A DNA stretch of 21,560 bases, taken from a virus. A model generated the notes under the pieces. The model was not told the origin of the DNA. It did not search any database and saw nothing but the letters and a program-made list of their open reading frames with translations. Below, one piece after another: positions 15,570 to 21,560 of the stretch; within the stretch, counting starts at the first letter, position 1, and the number at the start of each line of letters is the position of its first letter. The position numbers and the translations under genes were made by a program. The stretch is from IMG/VR virus record IMGVR_UViG_3300037294_000166, positions 1-21,560 of that record. One strand, 5' to 3'.

Positions 15570-16214
15570 TTACTTTGCGCCGCCCACGGACGACGACCGA
15601 CTCAGCATGTCCTGCATCTGCGCCAGCTCGGCATCGGACAGGTTCTTCAGGTCCAGCGCGGCAATCTGTACCGGACCGCCGCCGGGGCCGGTGTGCTCGG
15701 TCGTGATTTTGTCGCCGTACACTTTGGGGAGCATCTTGCTGAGCTTCCACTTCAGCGTGTCTACCTGAAGGCGCTTGCTCGCAATCACGTCTGAGGAGAG
15801 CGGCGCAATTACCTGCTTCAACCGGGGGGTCACCCCGTCAGCCTCGTACTGCGGGTTGCCGTCCTGGTCCTGCGCCTGCACGCTGATGAGGGAATGGGTC
15901 TCGGCGGCGATGCGCTCAATCCGGTCCCCCAGCAGCGTGTAGCCCCTCTCGCGCGCATGTGCGTACTCCCGGCCAAAGCCTTGGGGGTCTTTCTCCACCC
16001 AGGCCATGACGGATGACGGATGAGGCGCACCGGGGACGCGGCGGCAGGCCTCCTCAAGGGACTCACCCGCGCTGAGCACCTCGCAGATCTGACGACTCAC
16101 CAGCGCGCGGCGGTCCGCCGTAAAGGGCTGCGCCGCGGCAGCACGCTGAGTCGGGGACTTGACGGCGGAGGGGGAGGTATGTTTTGTAGCCATGATTCCT
16201 ATTTTACCCTTCAT
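15570..16214 (-). CDS. terS: Terminase small subunit
   Basis: The frame is 214 aa from ATG 16214, which overlaps the upstream stop by 4 bp. An ATG at 16193 (MATKHTSPSA) is a real alternative, with AGGA very close to it. Residues about 40-75 form a likely helix-turn-helix (ICEVLSAGESLEEACRRV, then a second helix with SSVMAWVEKDP). Then come FGREYAHARERGYTLLGDRI and, near 150-170, VDTLKWKLSKMLPKVYGDK. The last two patterns are typical of small terminase subunits of this kind. It recognises the packaging start site and recruits the large subunit. The C-terminus (PGGGPVQIAALDLKNLSDAE) is the probable contact region. Confidence 0.85.
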   Translation of the reverse strand: MKGKIGIMATKHTSPSAVKSPTQRAAAAQPFTADRRALVSRQICEVLSAGESLEEACRRVPGAPHPSSVMAWVEKDPQGFGREYAHARERGYTLLGDRIERIAAETHSLISVQAQDQDGNPQYEADGVTPRLKQVIAPLSSDVIASKRLQVDTLKWKLSKMLPKVYGDKITTEHTGPGGGPVQIAALDLKNLSDAELAQMQDMLSRSSSVGGAK

Positions 16215-16597
16215 ACTGCGTAAAGTTCGTGGGTCTTACGTCCCGAGGCTTTTTCAAGCTGAACGCGCTTGAGTTGGTTGGCGTTGATGAGCTGCTCGAT
16301 CGCTTTCTCTTTCCGTTCTTGCGAGCCCTTGACCCCGCCCCCATTCATACCCAACTGTGTGTAGAACGACTTGCCCCGGCCGGGCAGCGCCCTCACCAAC
16401 CTCAGCAGGTCCAACCCCAACTGCTCGTTGTCTTTTTTCAGCTTCACCTTGACCACCGGGTCGGGTTTGCTTTTACAGCCCGCGTGCAACCACGTCGGAC
16501 TCGCCCGGGGCGTAAACGCCCGCACAATGGTTCCTTTGTCGTTGGTCAACGTCACCACCACCACTCCGGGCTCAAAATGGGTCTCAAAAATCTTCAT
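16211..16597 (-). CDS. Small protein sharing the C-terminal domain of the primase-helicase
   Basis: This 128-aa protein starts at ATG 16597 with AGGAG eight bases upstream; a longer reading to 16723 has no better support. The N-terminal half (1-50) is a beta-type region with VVVVTLTNDKGTIVRAF. The C-terminal half (about 60-125) matches the end of the 707-aa primase-helicase encoded just upstream: LPGRGKSFYTQLG, then GGVKGSQERKE, and later QLKRVQLEKASGRKTH. The partner has GGVKGSQERKE and SVERIELEAPKGR. The region looks like a small winged-helix fold. It lies between the repeat-bearing spacer and the small terminase gene, so a DNA-binding regulator is conceivable. No established function is known to me. 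Confidence 0.75.
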   Translation of the reverse strand: MKIFETHFEPGVVVVTLTNDKGTIVRAFTPRASPTWLHAGCKSKPDPVVKVKLKKDNEQLGLDLLRLVRALPGRGKSFYTQLGMNGGGVKGSQERKEKAIEQLINANQLKRVQLEKASGRKTHELYAV

Positions 16598-16861
16598 ATC
16601 AAATACTCCTCTGTGTTGAGGTAAATTGTAGCCTATACTTACCGTTTCCGCTTGATCAGTCAACCGTGTGAAACAAGTCCACAAGAGTACACCAAACGAC
16701 CTTATACTTTGATCAGTTATCACTTCGTTCGGAAAACCACTCAGACCGACTACGGAGAGAGGCTGAACAGCCCTCTCCTCCGTCTGTCGAGTCGTTTGAG
16801 GTGGTGGTCAACCGTGTGAACGTTCGGTCGGTAATCGTGTGCCACACGGTTAACCACACGG
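16598..16861. other. Gene-free 264-bp spacer between primase-helicase and packaging genes
   Basis: No convincing gene lies here. It holds four copies of a repeated motif, a long hairpin and the 9-bp direct repeat TTGATCAGT (16652-16660 and 16709-16717). Minus-strand sequences near 16624-16630 (TACAAT) and 16635-16640 (TATAGG) resemble -10 boxes, but I found no well-spaced -35. The region could be a promoter-operator for the packaging genes or a replication origin, given the primase-helicase gene beside it. Confidence 0.5.
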
Positions 16862-16865
16862 TTAA
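16660..16865. repeat. Iteron-like repeats of TCAACCGTGTGAA in both orientations
   Basis: Plus-orientation copies are at 16660-16672 and 16808-16820, both exactly TCAACCGTGTGAA. Inverted copies (CACACGGTTAA) are at 16843-16853 and 16855-16865, the second overlapping the primase-helicase stop codon. A degenerate plus copy, TAATCGTGTG, is at 16832-16841. The clustered copies at 16808-16865 form an inverted arrangement. Such layouts are typical of binding sites for a phage replication initiator or repressor. Confidence 0.7.
16752..16783. other. Long imperfect hairpin in the spacer
   Basis: ACGGAGAGAGGCT (16752-16764) can pair with AGCCCTCTCCTCCGT (16769-16783) around a GAAC loop. This makes about 13 base pairs with two single-C bulges. 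It lies about 80 bp past the primase-helicase stop. No T-run follows on either strand, so it is not a standard intrinsic terminator. It could be a weak or factor-dependent terminator, an RNA processing site or an origin structure. Confidence 0.45.
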
Positions 16866-18985
16866 ACACCAAACCGGCCTTTCTCAATGGCTGAGGCGAC
16901 GTCCTCGTTGATGCGGAGGTAGTGGTTGGCGCGGCCTTTGGGGGCCTCAAGCTCGATGCGCTCCACTGAGCCGTCGTTGAGCAGCGAGGTCAGCGCGCGC
17001 TCTTTGCGCTCCTGTGAGCCTTTGACCCCGCCTTGAGCGACGGGCAGGCGTTCGTAGTGCGACCGGGCGCGTCCGGCGTCCCGGCGGATTAGGTCCATCA
17101 ACCGATCACAGAGCACCTGCCAGTGCTCCTGCTCTTTAGCCTCCTTACGGTCCTCCCTCAGCTGCGCCCGCTCACCCCCCGCCAGCGGACGGGCTATTGC
17201 GTGGCTGAACCACATTTCAACGGGGTAACCTAGCACATCGTTGTGCCGCTCCTTGTGGCTCACTAGGTCAAAGGTCAGCTCGGGGTAGCGGAGCGGGAAG
17301 CGCACCTTTACCGCCTTGAGCACCCGGGGTGAGTCCTCATGCTCGCCGTCCTTAAACACGGTGTACACGCCCTGCGCGTCGCCGGTCCAAGCGCCAGCCC
17401 CCCGGGGGCTCAGCGTGTCCGTCTCCACCATTCCGTTGGCCTTGGCCGCGTGGGCTACTATGATGACCGGGAAGGCGGCAAAGTGCTGCTTAGTCAACGC
17501 CATAGCGCGGCCTACCTCAGCGTTGTCGTTCTCGTTCTCTAGGTCAAACACGGCGTTGGCGGTGTCAAACACCACTAGGGGTAGGGCCTTGAAGATTGAG
17601 CCGTCTGCCTTCACGTTGTCAACTGTCCAGTCTCGGTACTCGTCGGCTACTTGAGCCACCACGGCCGGGTCAAGGCGTTGGGCCGCAATCACCCGGGTGC
17701 GCTCCTCAAAGTCTCCGGCCCGGTGCCCTGAGCAGCCCCAGGAGTGCAGCGAGTACACGACGCGTTGAACCTGCACTACCGACTCCGTTATGATTATGAC
17801 GTTGCGCCTTACGGCGGGCTTCATAATGTAGTCGGCGGGGCACAGGTGCGCAGTGGCCAGGGCTAGGGGCACCACGAGGGTGGTCTTGCCCACCCCGGGC
17901 GCGCCGGCAAGCACGTTAACCCCGGTGGACATGAAGTCGTCGTACAAGTACTCAAACACCGTCACCGTGCTCGCCCCGGAGTCCTGCGCTCGGGTCAGGC
18001 TGAGCGGGTGAGCCTCAATGCTGTCGCCGGTGTCGGGGTTCTTGACCGGGGCGTGATTCCCCGGCCAGCCGTCATCAATGGCCATGCGGAAAATGGAGCG
18101 GTACGTTATTGAGTGCGGGGTGCTCAGGTCGCGGTCCCACTTGCGGCGCTGGGCGGCGGCGTCAAACTTGTCAGAGCGGGACGCCCACTCGGTCCAGACT
18201 CGGTAGCCGTTCTCGCCGTACGGCTTGAGCACCATACCCACGTTGACCCATGTCGCGTAATCATCCGCGTCAACATGCCTCAACGCCGAGCGTAGGTCGT
18301 CAAACGTCTGCGCAGTCGCCACCGGTACGCCGCCCCGCTCCGTCAGGCTGAAGCTGACCGGCGCGCGTGCCCGGCTCGCTATTAGCGAGGGTAATGGAGA
18401 AGGCTGAGCCGGGTTGCTCTTTGACAACGGCGAGCGCCCCGCCCCCCACTTGTAATCCCCCGTGGGGCCTAGCGTCGGCGCGACGCAGATGTAGCCGTGG
18501 TGCTTCAAGTCAAGCCCCGTGCCCAGCGTAACGGGGTAGGTCATCTCCGGGTCCGCGGTAAACAGCCGGTGCTCCCCGCCGCCCTGCGTAGTCGCGGTGC
18601 AGTCCGAGTGCAACACCCCGTGCTCTGCCTCTAAGGCCTCAAGGGCCTCCCGTCCGCCGTTGCGGGGGTCAATGTCTAGGGCGAGTAGTCCGGAGTCGTA
18701 CAGGGACACTCCAATGCCTGCGTCGGGGTCCGTGGCCCACCACTCGCGGATTGTGGCCTGCTCGGTCGTGGCGTCATGGTGTCCATGCGGGGCCAGCTCG
18801 GAGTGTGGGTGCTTGCCGGCGTTGTGGCCTTTCTCGTTATTGGCCCTGCCGCAGCGGCACTGCCCGTTGGCGTCCACGGACCAGACGGGTAGCACCGCCC
18901 AGCCGCGCGCCGCATAGGCCAGCGCAAAGTCAAGCGGAGCCGGACCCCGGCGCACCACCGTGAGGTCAGTCTTCTTGATTGTCAT
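16862..18985 (-). CDS. Prim-pol primase / RepA-like helicase
   Basis: This is a 707-aa replicative primase-helicase. Residues about 15-205 are a bifunctional primase-polymerase domain: KHPHSELAPHGHHDATT, the metal-binding LALDIDP (Asp104, Asp106), then GGGEHRLF. Residues about 230-310 resemble a PriCT-2 primase C-terminal domain (DADDYATWVNVGMVLKPYG, KWDRDLS). Residues about 350-580 are a RepA/AAA_25-type ATPase with Walker A GAPGVGKTT (361-369) and Walker B LVVFD (to Asp474). A C-terminal winged-helix-like segment (about 635-690) holds GGVKGSQERKE. The ATG at 18985 has AGGAGG nine bases upstream; ATG 19003 lacks a ribosome site and is rejected. It overlaps the upstream gene by 20 bp. It likely unwinds and primes phage DNA. 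Confidence 0.88.
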   Translation of the reverse strand: MTIKKTDLTVVRRGPAPLDFALAYAARGWAVLPVWSVDANGQCRCGRANNEKGHNAGKHPHSELAPHGHHDATTEQATIREWWATDPDAGIGVSLYDSGLLALDIDPRNGGREALEALEAEHGVLHSDCTATTQGGGEHRLFTADPEMTYPVTLGTGLDLKHHGYICVAPTLGPTGDYKWGAGRSPLSKSNPAQPSPLPSLIASRARAPVSFSLTERGGVPVATAQTFDDLRSALRHVDADDYATWVNVGMVLKPYGENGYRVWTEWASRSDKFDAAAQRRKWDRDLSTPHSITYRSIFRMAIDDGWPGNHAPVKNPDTGDSIEAHPLSLTRAQDSGASTVTVFEYLYDDFMSTGVNVLAGAPGVGKTTLVVPLALATAHLCPADYIMKPAVRRNVIIITESVVQVQRVVYSLHSWGCSGHRAGDFEERTRVIAAQRLDPAVVAQVADEYRDWTVDNVKADGSIFKALPLVVFDTANAVFDLENENDNAEVGRAMALTKQHFAAFPVIIVAHAAKANGMVETDTLSPRGAGAWTGDAQGVYTVFKDGEHEDSPRVLKAVKVRFPLRYPELTFDLVSHKERHNDVLGYPVEMWFSHAIARPLAGGERAQLREDRKEAKEQEHWQVLCDRLMDLIRRDAGRARSHYERLPVAQGGVKGSQERKERALTSLLNDGSVERIELEAPKGRANHYLRINEDVASAIEKGRFGV

Positions 18986-19292
18986 CGCCGTCGGCCTCCT
19001 CATCTGAATCGACAGGTGCGCCCGGGGCGCGGTCTTGATAAGGGCGCACCGGGTACAACGCGCAGGTCAGCACTGCGCAGGTCCTGACGGTTTCCCGCTC
19101 GTAGTTGCAGCACTGCAGGCACTTGACCCGTATGGCGGTTGAGCGGGGTATTTGCCCCAGCAACGCCCGCTGGGTGGCGAGTTTGTGCTTCTCGGGTACG
19201 CTGCGCTCAAGGTAGGTGGAGATTGTTAAAGAGTCCGCCGGGGCGGTGGGCCGGGCGGGTTTGATGCGTTGTTTTCTAAGCAGGTTAGTCAT
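18966..19292 (-). CDS. Small cysteine-rich putative zinc-binding protein
   Basis: This 108-aa protein has the segment AIRVKCLQCCNYERETVR, followed by TCAVLTCALYPVR (about 53-83). Its cysteines at 58, 61, 62, 72 and 77 are arranged like a zinc knuckle. This C-x2-CC...VR-C-x4-C-LYP pattern is familiar from small proteins of unknown function in phages of proteobacteria. The N-terminus is basic (LLRKQRIKPARP) and the C-terminus very acidic (DSDEEADGDDNQED). It lies between the two helicase genes, so a replication accessory or DNA-binding role is plausible but inferred. It overlaps the primase-helicase start. Confidence 0.72.
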   Translation of the reverse strand: MTNLLRKQRIKPARPTAPADSLTISTYLERSVPEKHKLATQRALLGQIPRSTAIRVKCLQCCNYERETVRTCAVLTCALYPVRPYQDRAPGAPVDSDEEADGDDNQED

Positions 19293-19322
19293 TATGAGTT
19301 GTTGTACCGTGGTGCGTTAGGG

Positions 19323-20864
19323 TTAAACAGGAAAGGTCTCTTCCACTACGTTCCAGTAGCGGCCAGCCTTGCGTACGAGGACATGAGTGGGGTGTTGGGC
19401 TCCTTTGAGTTGCCAGCCCAGGCTGCGCGCCGGGGAGGGTAAGTTTACCGCCAAGCGGCGGTTTTTAAAAAACAGCAACGCCTGCGCGTTAGGCTGCTCG
19501 GTGTTGAGAAACAGCGACGCGTCGATGCGCGCGCCCTCCGCCGTGGTGCAGGCGTACTGCACCAACAATGCGGGTTGATTCGGGTTGCGCCGGGTGGGTA
19601 TTGCCACCGAGTTAACGGCGTGCACCTGCACCGTGAGTAGGGCACCGTCGGCGGCCTGTTCACCGGAGAGCGGGTCAATTACCGCCAAGGTACGCACCCC
19701 GGGCAGAACCCGGCGGGGTTCCTTAGGCGGCACGGGCAGGGCCTCAAGCCGCTCAAGCGGGGCACCCTGACGCACGTATGAGTCAAGGGTGTCAACGCCA
19801 CCCAGTCGCTGTAGGTTGCCTACAAAGTCGAGCAGCAGGCCGTTCTTTTTACCGGGGTTCAGCCGCGTGAGCCGACCCATCATCTGCACCCACAACGAGG
19901 AAGACGTCGTGGGGCGCAGGCACACCAGGCAGTCCAGCGCGGGGAAGTCAAAGCCCGTGGTCAGGGTGTCAACGGAGCACAGCACCCGAACCCGCCCCGT
20001 GGTAAAGGCCTCAAGGGTGGCGGCGCGTTCAGCGGGTGGCATACTCCCGGTGAGCACCCGGGCCTCATCACCCGTCACCCGGGCAATGACCGCCGCCGCG
20101 CGCATGGCGGCTACCACCGTCGGGCAATACACGGCGATGTGCTTGCGCTGGGGCGCCAGGGTGAGTAAAGCCAACGCCACCCCCCGTAACCAGGTGTTGT
20201 CCTGTAGGTCTGCTACCTCGGTGTTGTTGAAGTCATCACCCACCGTCACACCCTCAAGGTCGAGTTGGGTTTCAGTCTCCACCCCGATTAAAGGGCTCAA
20301 CCACCCGTCCGTCACCGCCTGAGGTACGGTGTAGGTATAGCTCAACTCGTTGAACCAGAAGTTCTTACCCCCGCCGTAGATGAGCCCTCCGTCCATGCGC
20401 CACGGTGTGGCGGTCATAGCGACGCGGGCGGCCGCTGGGTAATGTGCAAACACCCGCCCGTACTGCCCGGCCTCGCCGGTTTTGTGCGGAATACGATGGG
20501 CCTCATCAACGATGATAAGGTCCGGCGGGGGTAGTTCATCGCGCAGCGCCGGATTGATTATTGATTGCACCGTGGCAAAGGTAACCCCCCGGTCAAAGTC
20601 CGCGCGGCTCAAACCCGAACACACTAATCCGTAAGTCGAGTCACCCGTGTAGCGCTCGTAAGTCGCCGCGTTCTGGGTCACGAGCTGCTGCACATGCGTC
20701 AACACCCAAACCCTGAGCCCCCGGCCCTGGGCGGCCTTAGCCAGCTCGGCTATGATGAGGGACTTGCCGGTGCCGGTGGCCAGTTGTAGCACTGAATGAC
20801 GCCCGCGTTTCAGCGCGTCTACGGCGGCCTGATAGGCGGCGAGTTGATAGGGTCTGAGTTGCAC
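19323..20864 (-). CDS. Superfamily 2 DEAH helicase
   Basis: This 513-aa protein has the ordered SF2 motifs: LRPYQ Q-motif-like start (3-7), Walker A ATGTGKS (29-35), DEAH (120-123), TATP (151-154) and motif VI QMMGRLTR (327-334), preceded by DTLTTGFDFP. It belongs to the type of phage helicase related to the translocase part of type I/III restriction enzymes and to UvsW-like remodelers. It would act in phage replication, recombination or fork remodelling. The C-terminal about 140 residues are a less recognisable beta-rich domain (RVLPGVRTLAVIDPLSG onward). The start is GTG 20864, with GGAG six bases upstream. It is the first leftward gene after the divergent spacer. Confidence 0.88.
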   Translation of the reverse strand: MQLRPYQLAAYQAAVDALKRGRHSVLQLATGTGKSLIIAELAKAAQGRGLRVWVLTHVQQLVTQNAATYERYTGDSTYGLVCSGLSRADFDRGVTFATVQSIINPALRDELPPPDLIIVDEAHRIPHKTGEAGQYGRVFAHYPAAARVAMTATPWRMDGGLIYGGGKNFWFNELSYTYTVPQAVTDGWLSPLIGVETETQLDLEGVTVGDDFNNTEVADLQDNTWLRGVALALLTLAPQRKHIAVYCPTVVAAMRAAAVIARVTGDEARVLTGSMPPAERAATLEAFTTGRVRVLCSVDTLTTGFDFPALDCLVCLRPTTSSSLWVQMMGRLTRLNPGKKNGLLLDFVGNLQRLGGVDTLDSYVRQGAPLERLEALPVPPKEPRRVLPGVRTLAVIDPLSGEQAADGALLTVQVHAVNSVAIPTRRNPNQPALLVQYACTTAEGARIDASLFLNTEQPNAQALLFFKNRRLAVNLPSPARSLGWQLKGAQHPTHVLVRKAGRYWNVVEETFPV

Positions 20865-20897
20865 AGGCGGCTCCGGAGTTATACGTTATAACCAAAC

Positions 20898-20925
20898 ATT
20901 ATAGCCCCTGGGCAGGAGCCCGGGG
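20898..20925 (-). promoter_or_regulatory. Putative leftward promoter for the replication genes, with GC dyad
   Basis: A perfect TATAAT on the minus strand (20903-20898) sits 34 bp upstream of the DEAH helicase GTG. Where a -35 box would be expected lies the GC dyad CCCC-T-GGGC/GCCC-GGGG (20905-20925, loop AGGA). No match to TTGACA is present. The same layout (TATAAT with a GC dyad upstream) occurs at 3128-3158, suggesting control by a bound factor. Confidence 0.5.
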
Positions 20926-20945
20926 TGATTGTTTTTTCCAATCAC
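20925..20945. promoter_or_regulatory. Perfect dyad GTGATTG / CAATCAC
   Basis: The 7-bp arms GTGATTG (20925-20931) and CAATCAC (20939-20945) flank TTTTTTC. It lies in the divergent spacer between the leftward and rightward promoters. As DNA it could be a dimeric repressor operator. As RNA it is a weak stem with a T-rich loop. Confidence 0.45.
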
Positions 20946-20952
20946 GTTCTGC

Positions 20953-20967
20953 TTTTCAATTTGAAAA
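20953..20967. promoter_or_regulatory. 15-bp palindrome TTTTCAATTTGAAAA
   Basis: Arms TTTTCAA and TTGAAAA meet at a single central T. It ends six bases before the rightward -35 box and is strongly AT-rich in a GC-rich genome, so it is a good operator or UP-element candidate. No binding protein gene was identified in the window. Confidence 0.5.
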
Positions 20968-20973
20968 TACAAT

Positions 20974-21002
20974 TTGCCGAGTGTTGAATTGTCAGCTAAA
21001 GT
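20974..21002 (+). promoter_or_regulatory. Putative rightward sigma-70 promoter
   Basis: TTGCCG (20974-20979) and TAAAGT (20997-21002) are separated by exactly 17 nt, each matching 4/6 to consensus. The site points to the small rightward genes, with GGAG at 21025-21028 and ATG at 21037 suitably spaced downstream. Confidence 0.5.
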
Positions 21003-21036
21003 TCACTGCATAACTTAATAACTTGGAGCCCCTAGC

Positions 21037-21210
21037 ATGAACATCACCCTCCGCATCACCAACAACTTTGGCAACCGCGCCGTGTACCCGGCCTGCGACA
21101 CAGCCCGTAAGTTGGCTGACCTCATCGGAACTAAGACCTTTACCGATGTCGCAATCCAGAAGCTGATCAACCTCGGCTACACCCTGACCATTCAACAACA
21201 AACCCTGTAA
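21037..21210 (+). CDS. Short conserved-type phage protein
   Basis: This 57-aa protein is the first rightward gene. ATG 21037 has GGAG eight bases upstream. It runs MNITLRITNNFGNRAVYPAC, then RKLADLIGTKTFTDVAIQKL, ending in a short strand. Small phage proteins with this YPAC...LADLxGTKTFT...LGY layout are known to me from other phages but without a function. A compact alpha/beta fold is likely. As an early-position gene it may be a small regulator or host-takeover factor, which is only inference. Confidence 0.7.
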   Translation: MNITLRITNNFGNRAVYPACDTARKLADLIGTKTFTDVAIQKLINLGYTLTIQQQTL

Positions 21211-21222
21211 GGCGCGCCCGTT

Positions 21223-21414
21223 GTGATCACCCTACCCCAGGTCAACAAGGCCCTCACCCCTCTCGGCGACATACAGCTCGTCAAAGGTGGTGGTTACTTT
21301 TACTTTGTAGGCGAGTCCGTCAGCGTTGACGCTGGCGGTGTCTACGTCAACCGTTTGAGCCAGCTTACCCTGCCTGAGTGGGTGGCTGAAGCCGAGTCTG
21401 TAATTCAAATTTAA
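21223..21414 (+). CDS. Short phage protein, second rightward gene
   Basis: This 63-aa protein starts at GTG 21223, with AAGG about ten bases upstream overlapping the previous stop. It reads MITLPQVNKALTPLGDIQLV, then KGGGYFYFVGESV and LTLPEWVAEAESVI. It is a small mixed alpha/beta protein without Cys. Similar PQVNxAL...VKGxGYFYF proteins appear in early regions of other phages in my memory, with no established role. It lies 12 bp after its neighbour and 10 bp before the next gene, in one transcript. Confidence 0.7.
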   Translation: MITLPQVNKALTPLGDIQLVKGGGYFYFVGESVSVDAGGVYVNRLSQLTLPEWVAEAESVIQI

Positions 21415-21424
21415 GGAGCAATTT

Positions 21425-21560
21425 ATGACTGAAAAAGATACTGGTGGGCCAGCGTTCCCCTCAAAGAGGCGCGTACAAAGAGACGGTTATCTTACTACCG
21501 AGTACGAGCCTGTTGGTGGCATGACGCTGCGCGATTACTTCGCTGCCAAGGCGCTGCAGG
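21425..21560 (+). CDS. Phage protein with GGPAFP and GMTLRDYFAAKAL motifs (5' part only)
   Basis: ATG 21425 has AAGGAG six bases upstream. The frame is open to the right edge (45 codons): MTEKDTGGPAFPSKRRVQRD, later EYEPVGGMTLRDYFAAKALQ. The GGPAFP start and GMTLRDYFAAxAL signature recur in many small, unassigned phage proteins in early or accessory gene blocks. The C-terminal part is outside the window, so total size is unknown. Function is unknown. Confidence 0.78.
   Translation, partial: MTEKDTGGPAFPSKRRVQRDGYLTTEYEPVGGMTLRDYFAAKALQ

Noticed and set aside
16598-16723. Extension of the 128-aa protein to a 170-aa reading starting at 16723
   Set aside because: The extra 42 residues cover the repeat-bearing spacer, have no ribosome site, and a good AGGAG lies before ATG 16597.
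16750-16950. 66-aa minus-strand frame across the hairpin and the end of the primase-helicase gene
   Set aside because: It is out of frame with the primase-helicase, has no ribosome site, and is Pro/Arg-rich as expected from a shadow frame.
20905-20937. GC hairpin followed by a T-run on the plus strand, resembling a rightward terminator
   Set aside because: No rightward gene precedes it, the stem has a bulge, and the T-run starts six bases after the stem. It is kept only as a dyad near the leftward promoter.
1-21560. tRNA genes, CRISPR arrays, insertion sequences, integrase and attachment sites
   Set aside because: None was recognised by eye. Repeats present are few, short and irregularly spaced, and no transposase or recombinase motifs occur in the translated frames.

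Overview
The window is a stretch of a tailed dsDNA bacteriophage genome with a short-tail (podovirus-type) head and connector module. It is GC-rich, closely packed, and mostly read leftward (minus strand). It contains terminase subunits, portal, scaffold, major capsid protein, a head-tail connector and a tail fibre, plus a DNA replication block. I saw no rRNA, tRNA, integrase, transposase or CRISPR array. Strong purine-rich ribosome sites and several perfect TATAAT boxes suggest that host sigma-70-type RNA polymerase transcribes it. The GC content and protein style fit a proteobacterial host, perhaps freshwater or environmental, but that is inference. The window alone does not show whether the phage is temperate.

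Layout along the direction of leftward transcription, from right to left. (i) 20864-16862: a superfamily 2 DEAH helicase, a small cysteine-rich protein, and a prim-pol/RepA-like primase-helicase. (ii) 16861-16598: a gene-free region with copies of the motif TCAACCGTGTGAA in both orientations and a long hairpin. It is followed by a 128-aa protein whose C-terminal half resembles the C-terminus of the primase-helicase. (iii) 16214-13749: the packaging genes (small terminase subunit, a small protein, large terminase subunit). (iv) 13722-8289: two small basic proteins, a 713-aa probable virion protein with a PcfJ-like HCVGGYC segment, the portal, and two small proteins. (v) 8305-4738: a phage GroES-like co-chaperonin, the scaffold, two accessory head proteins and the major capsid protein, closed by a strong rho-independent terminator. 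(vi) 4596-1: small virion proteins, a small membrane protein, a Lys/Gly-rich protein, the connector, a small cysteine protein and a repeat-rich tail fibre that runs off the left edge.

At the right end (21037-21560) transcription is rightward: two short conserved-type phage proteins and the start of a third. The 172-bp divergent spacer (20865-21036) holds promoters facing both ways and two perfect dyads, so it is a plausible control point.

The most interesting local signals are four. First is the domain shared between the primase-helicase and the small protein encoded across the repeat-bearing spacer. Second is the repeat region itself. Third is the GroES-like protein placed directly upstream of scaffold and capsid. 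Fourth is a promoter-like motif (ATTCAA, 3-4 nt, TATAATTCAA) found twice inside the late operon.
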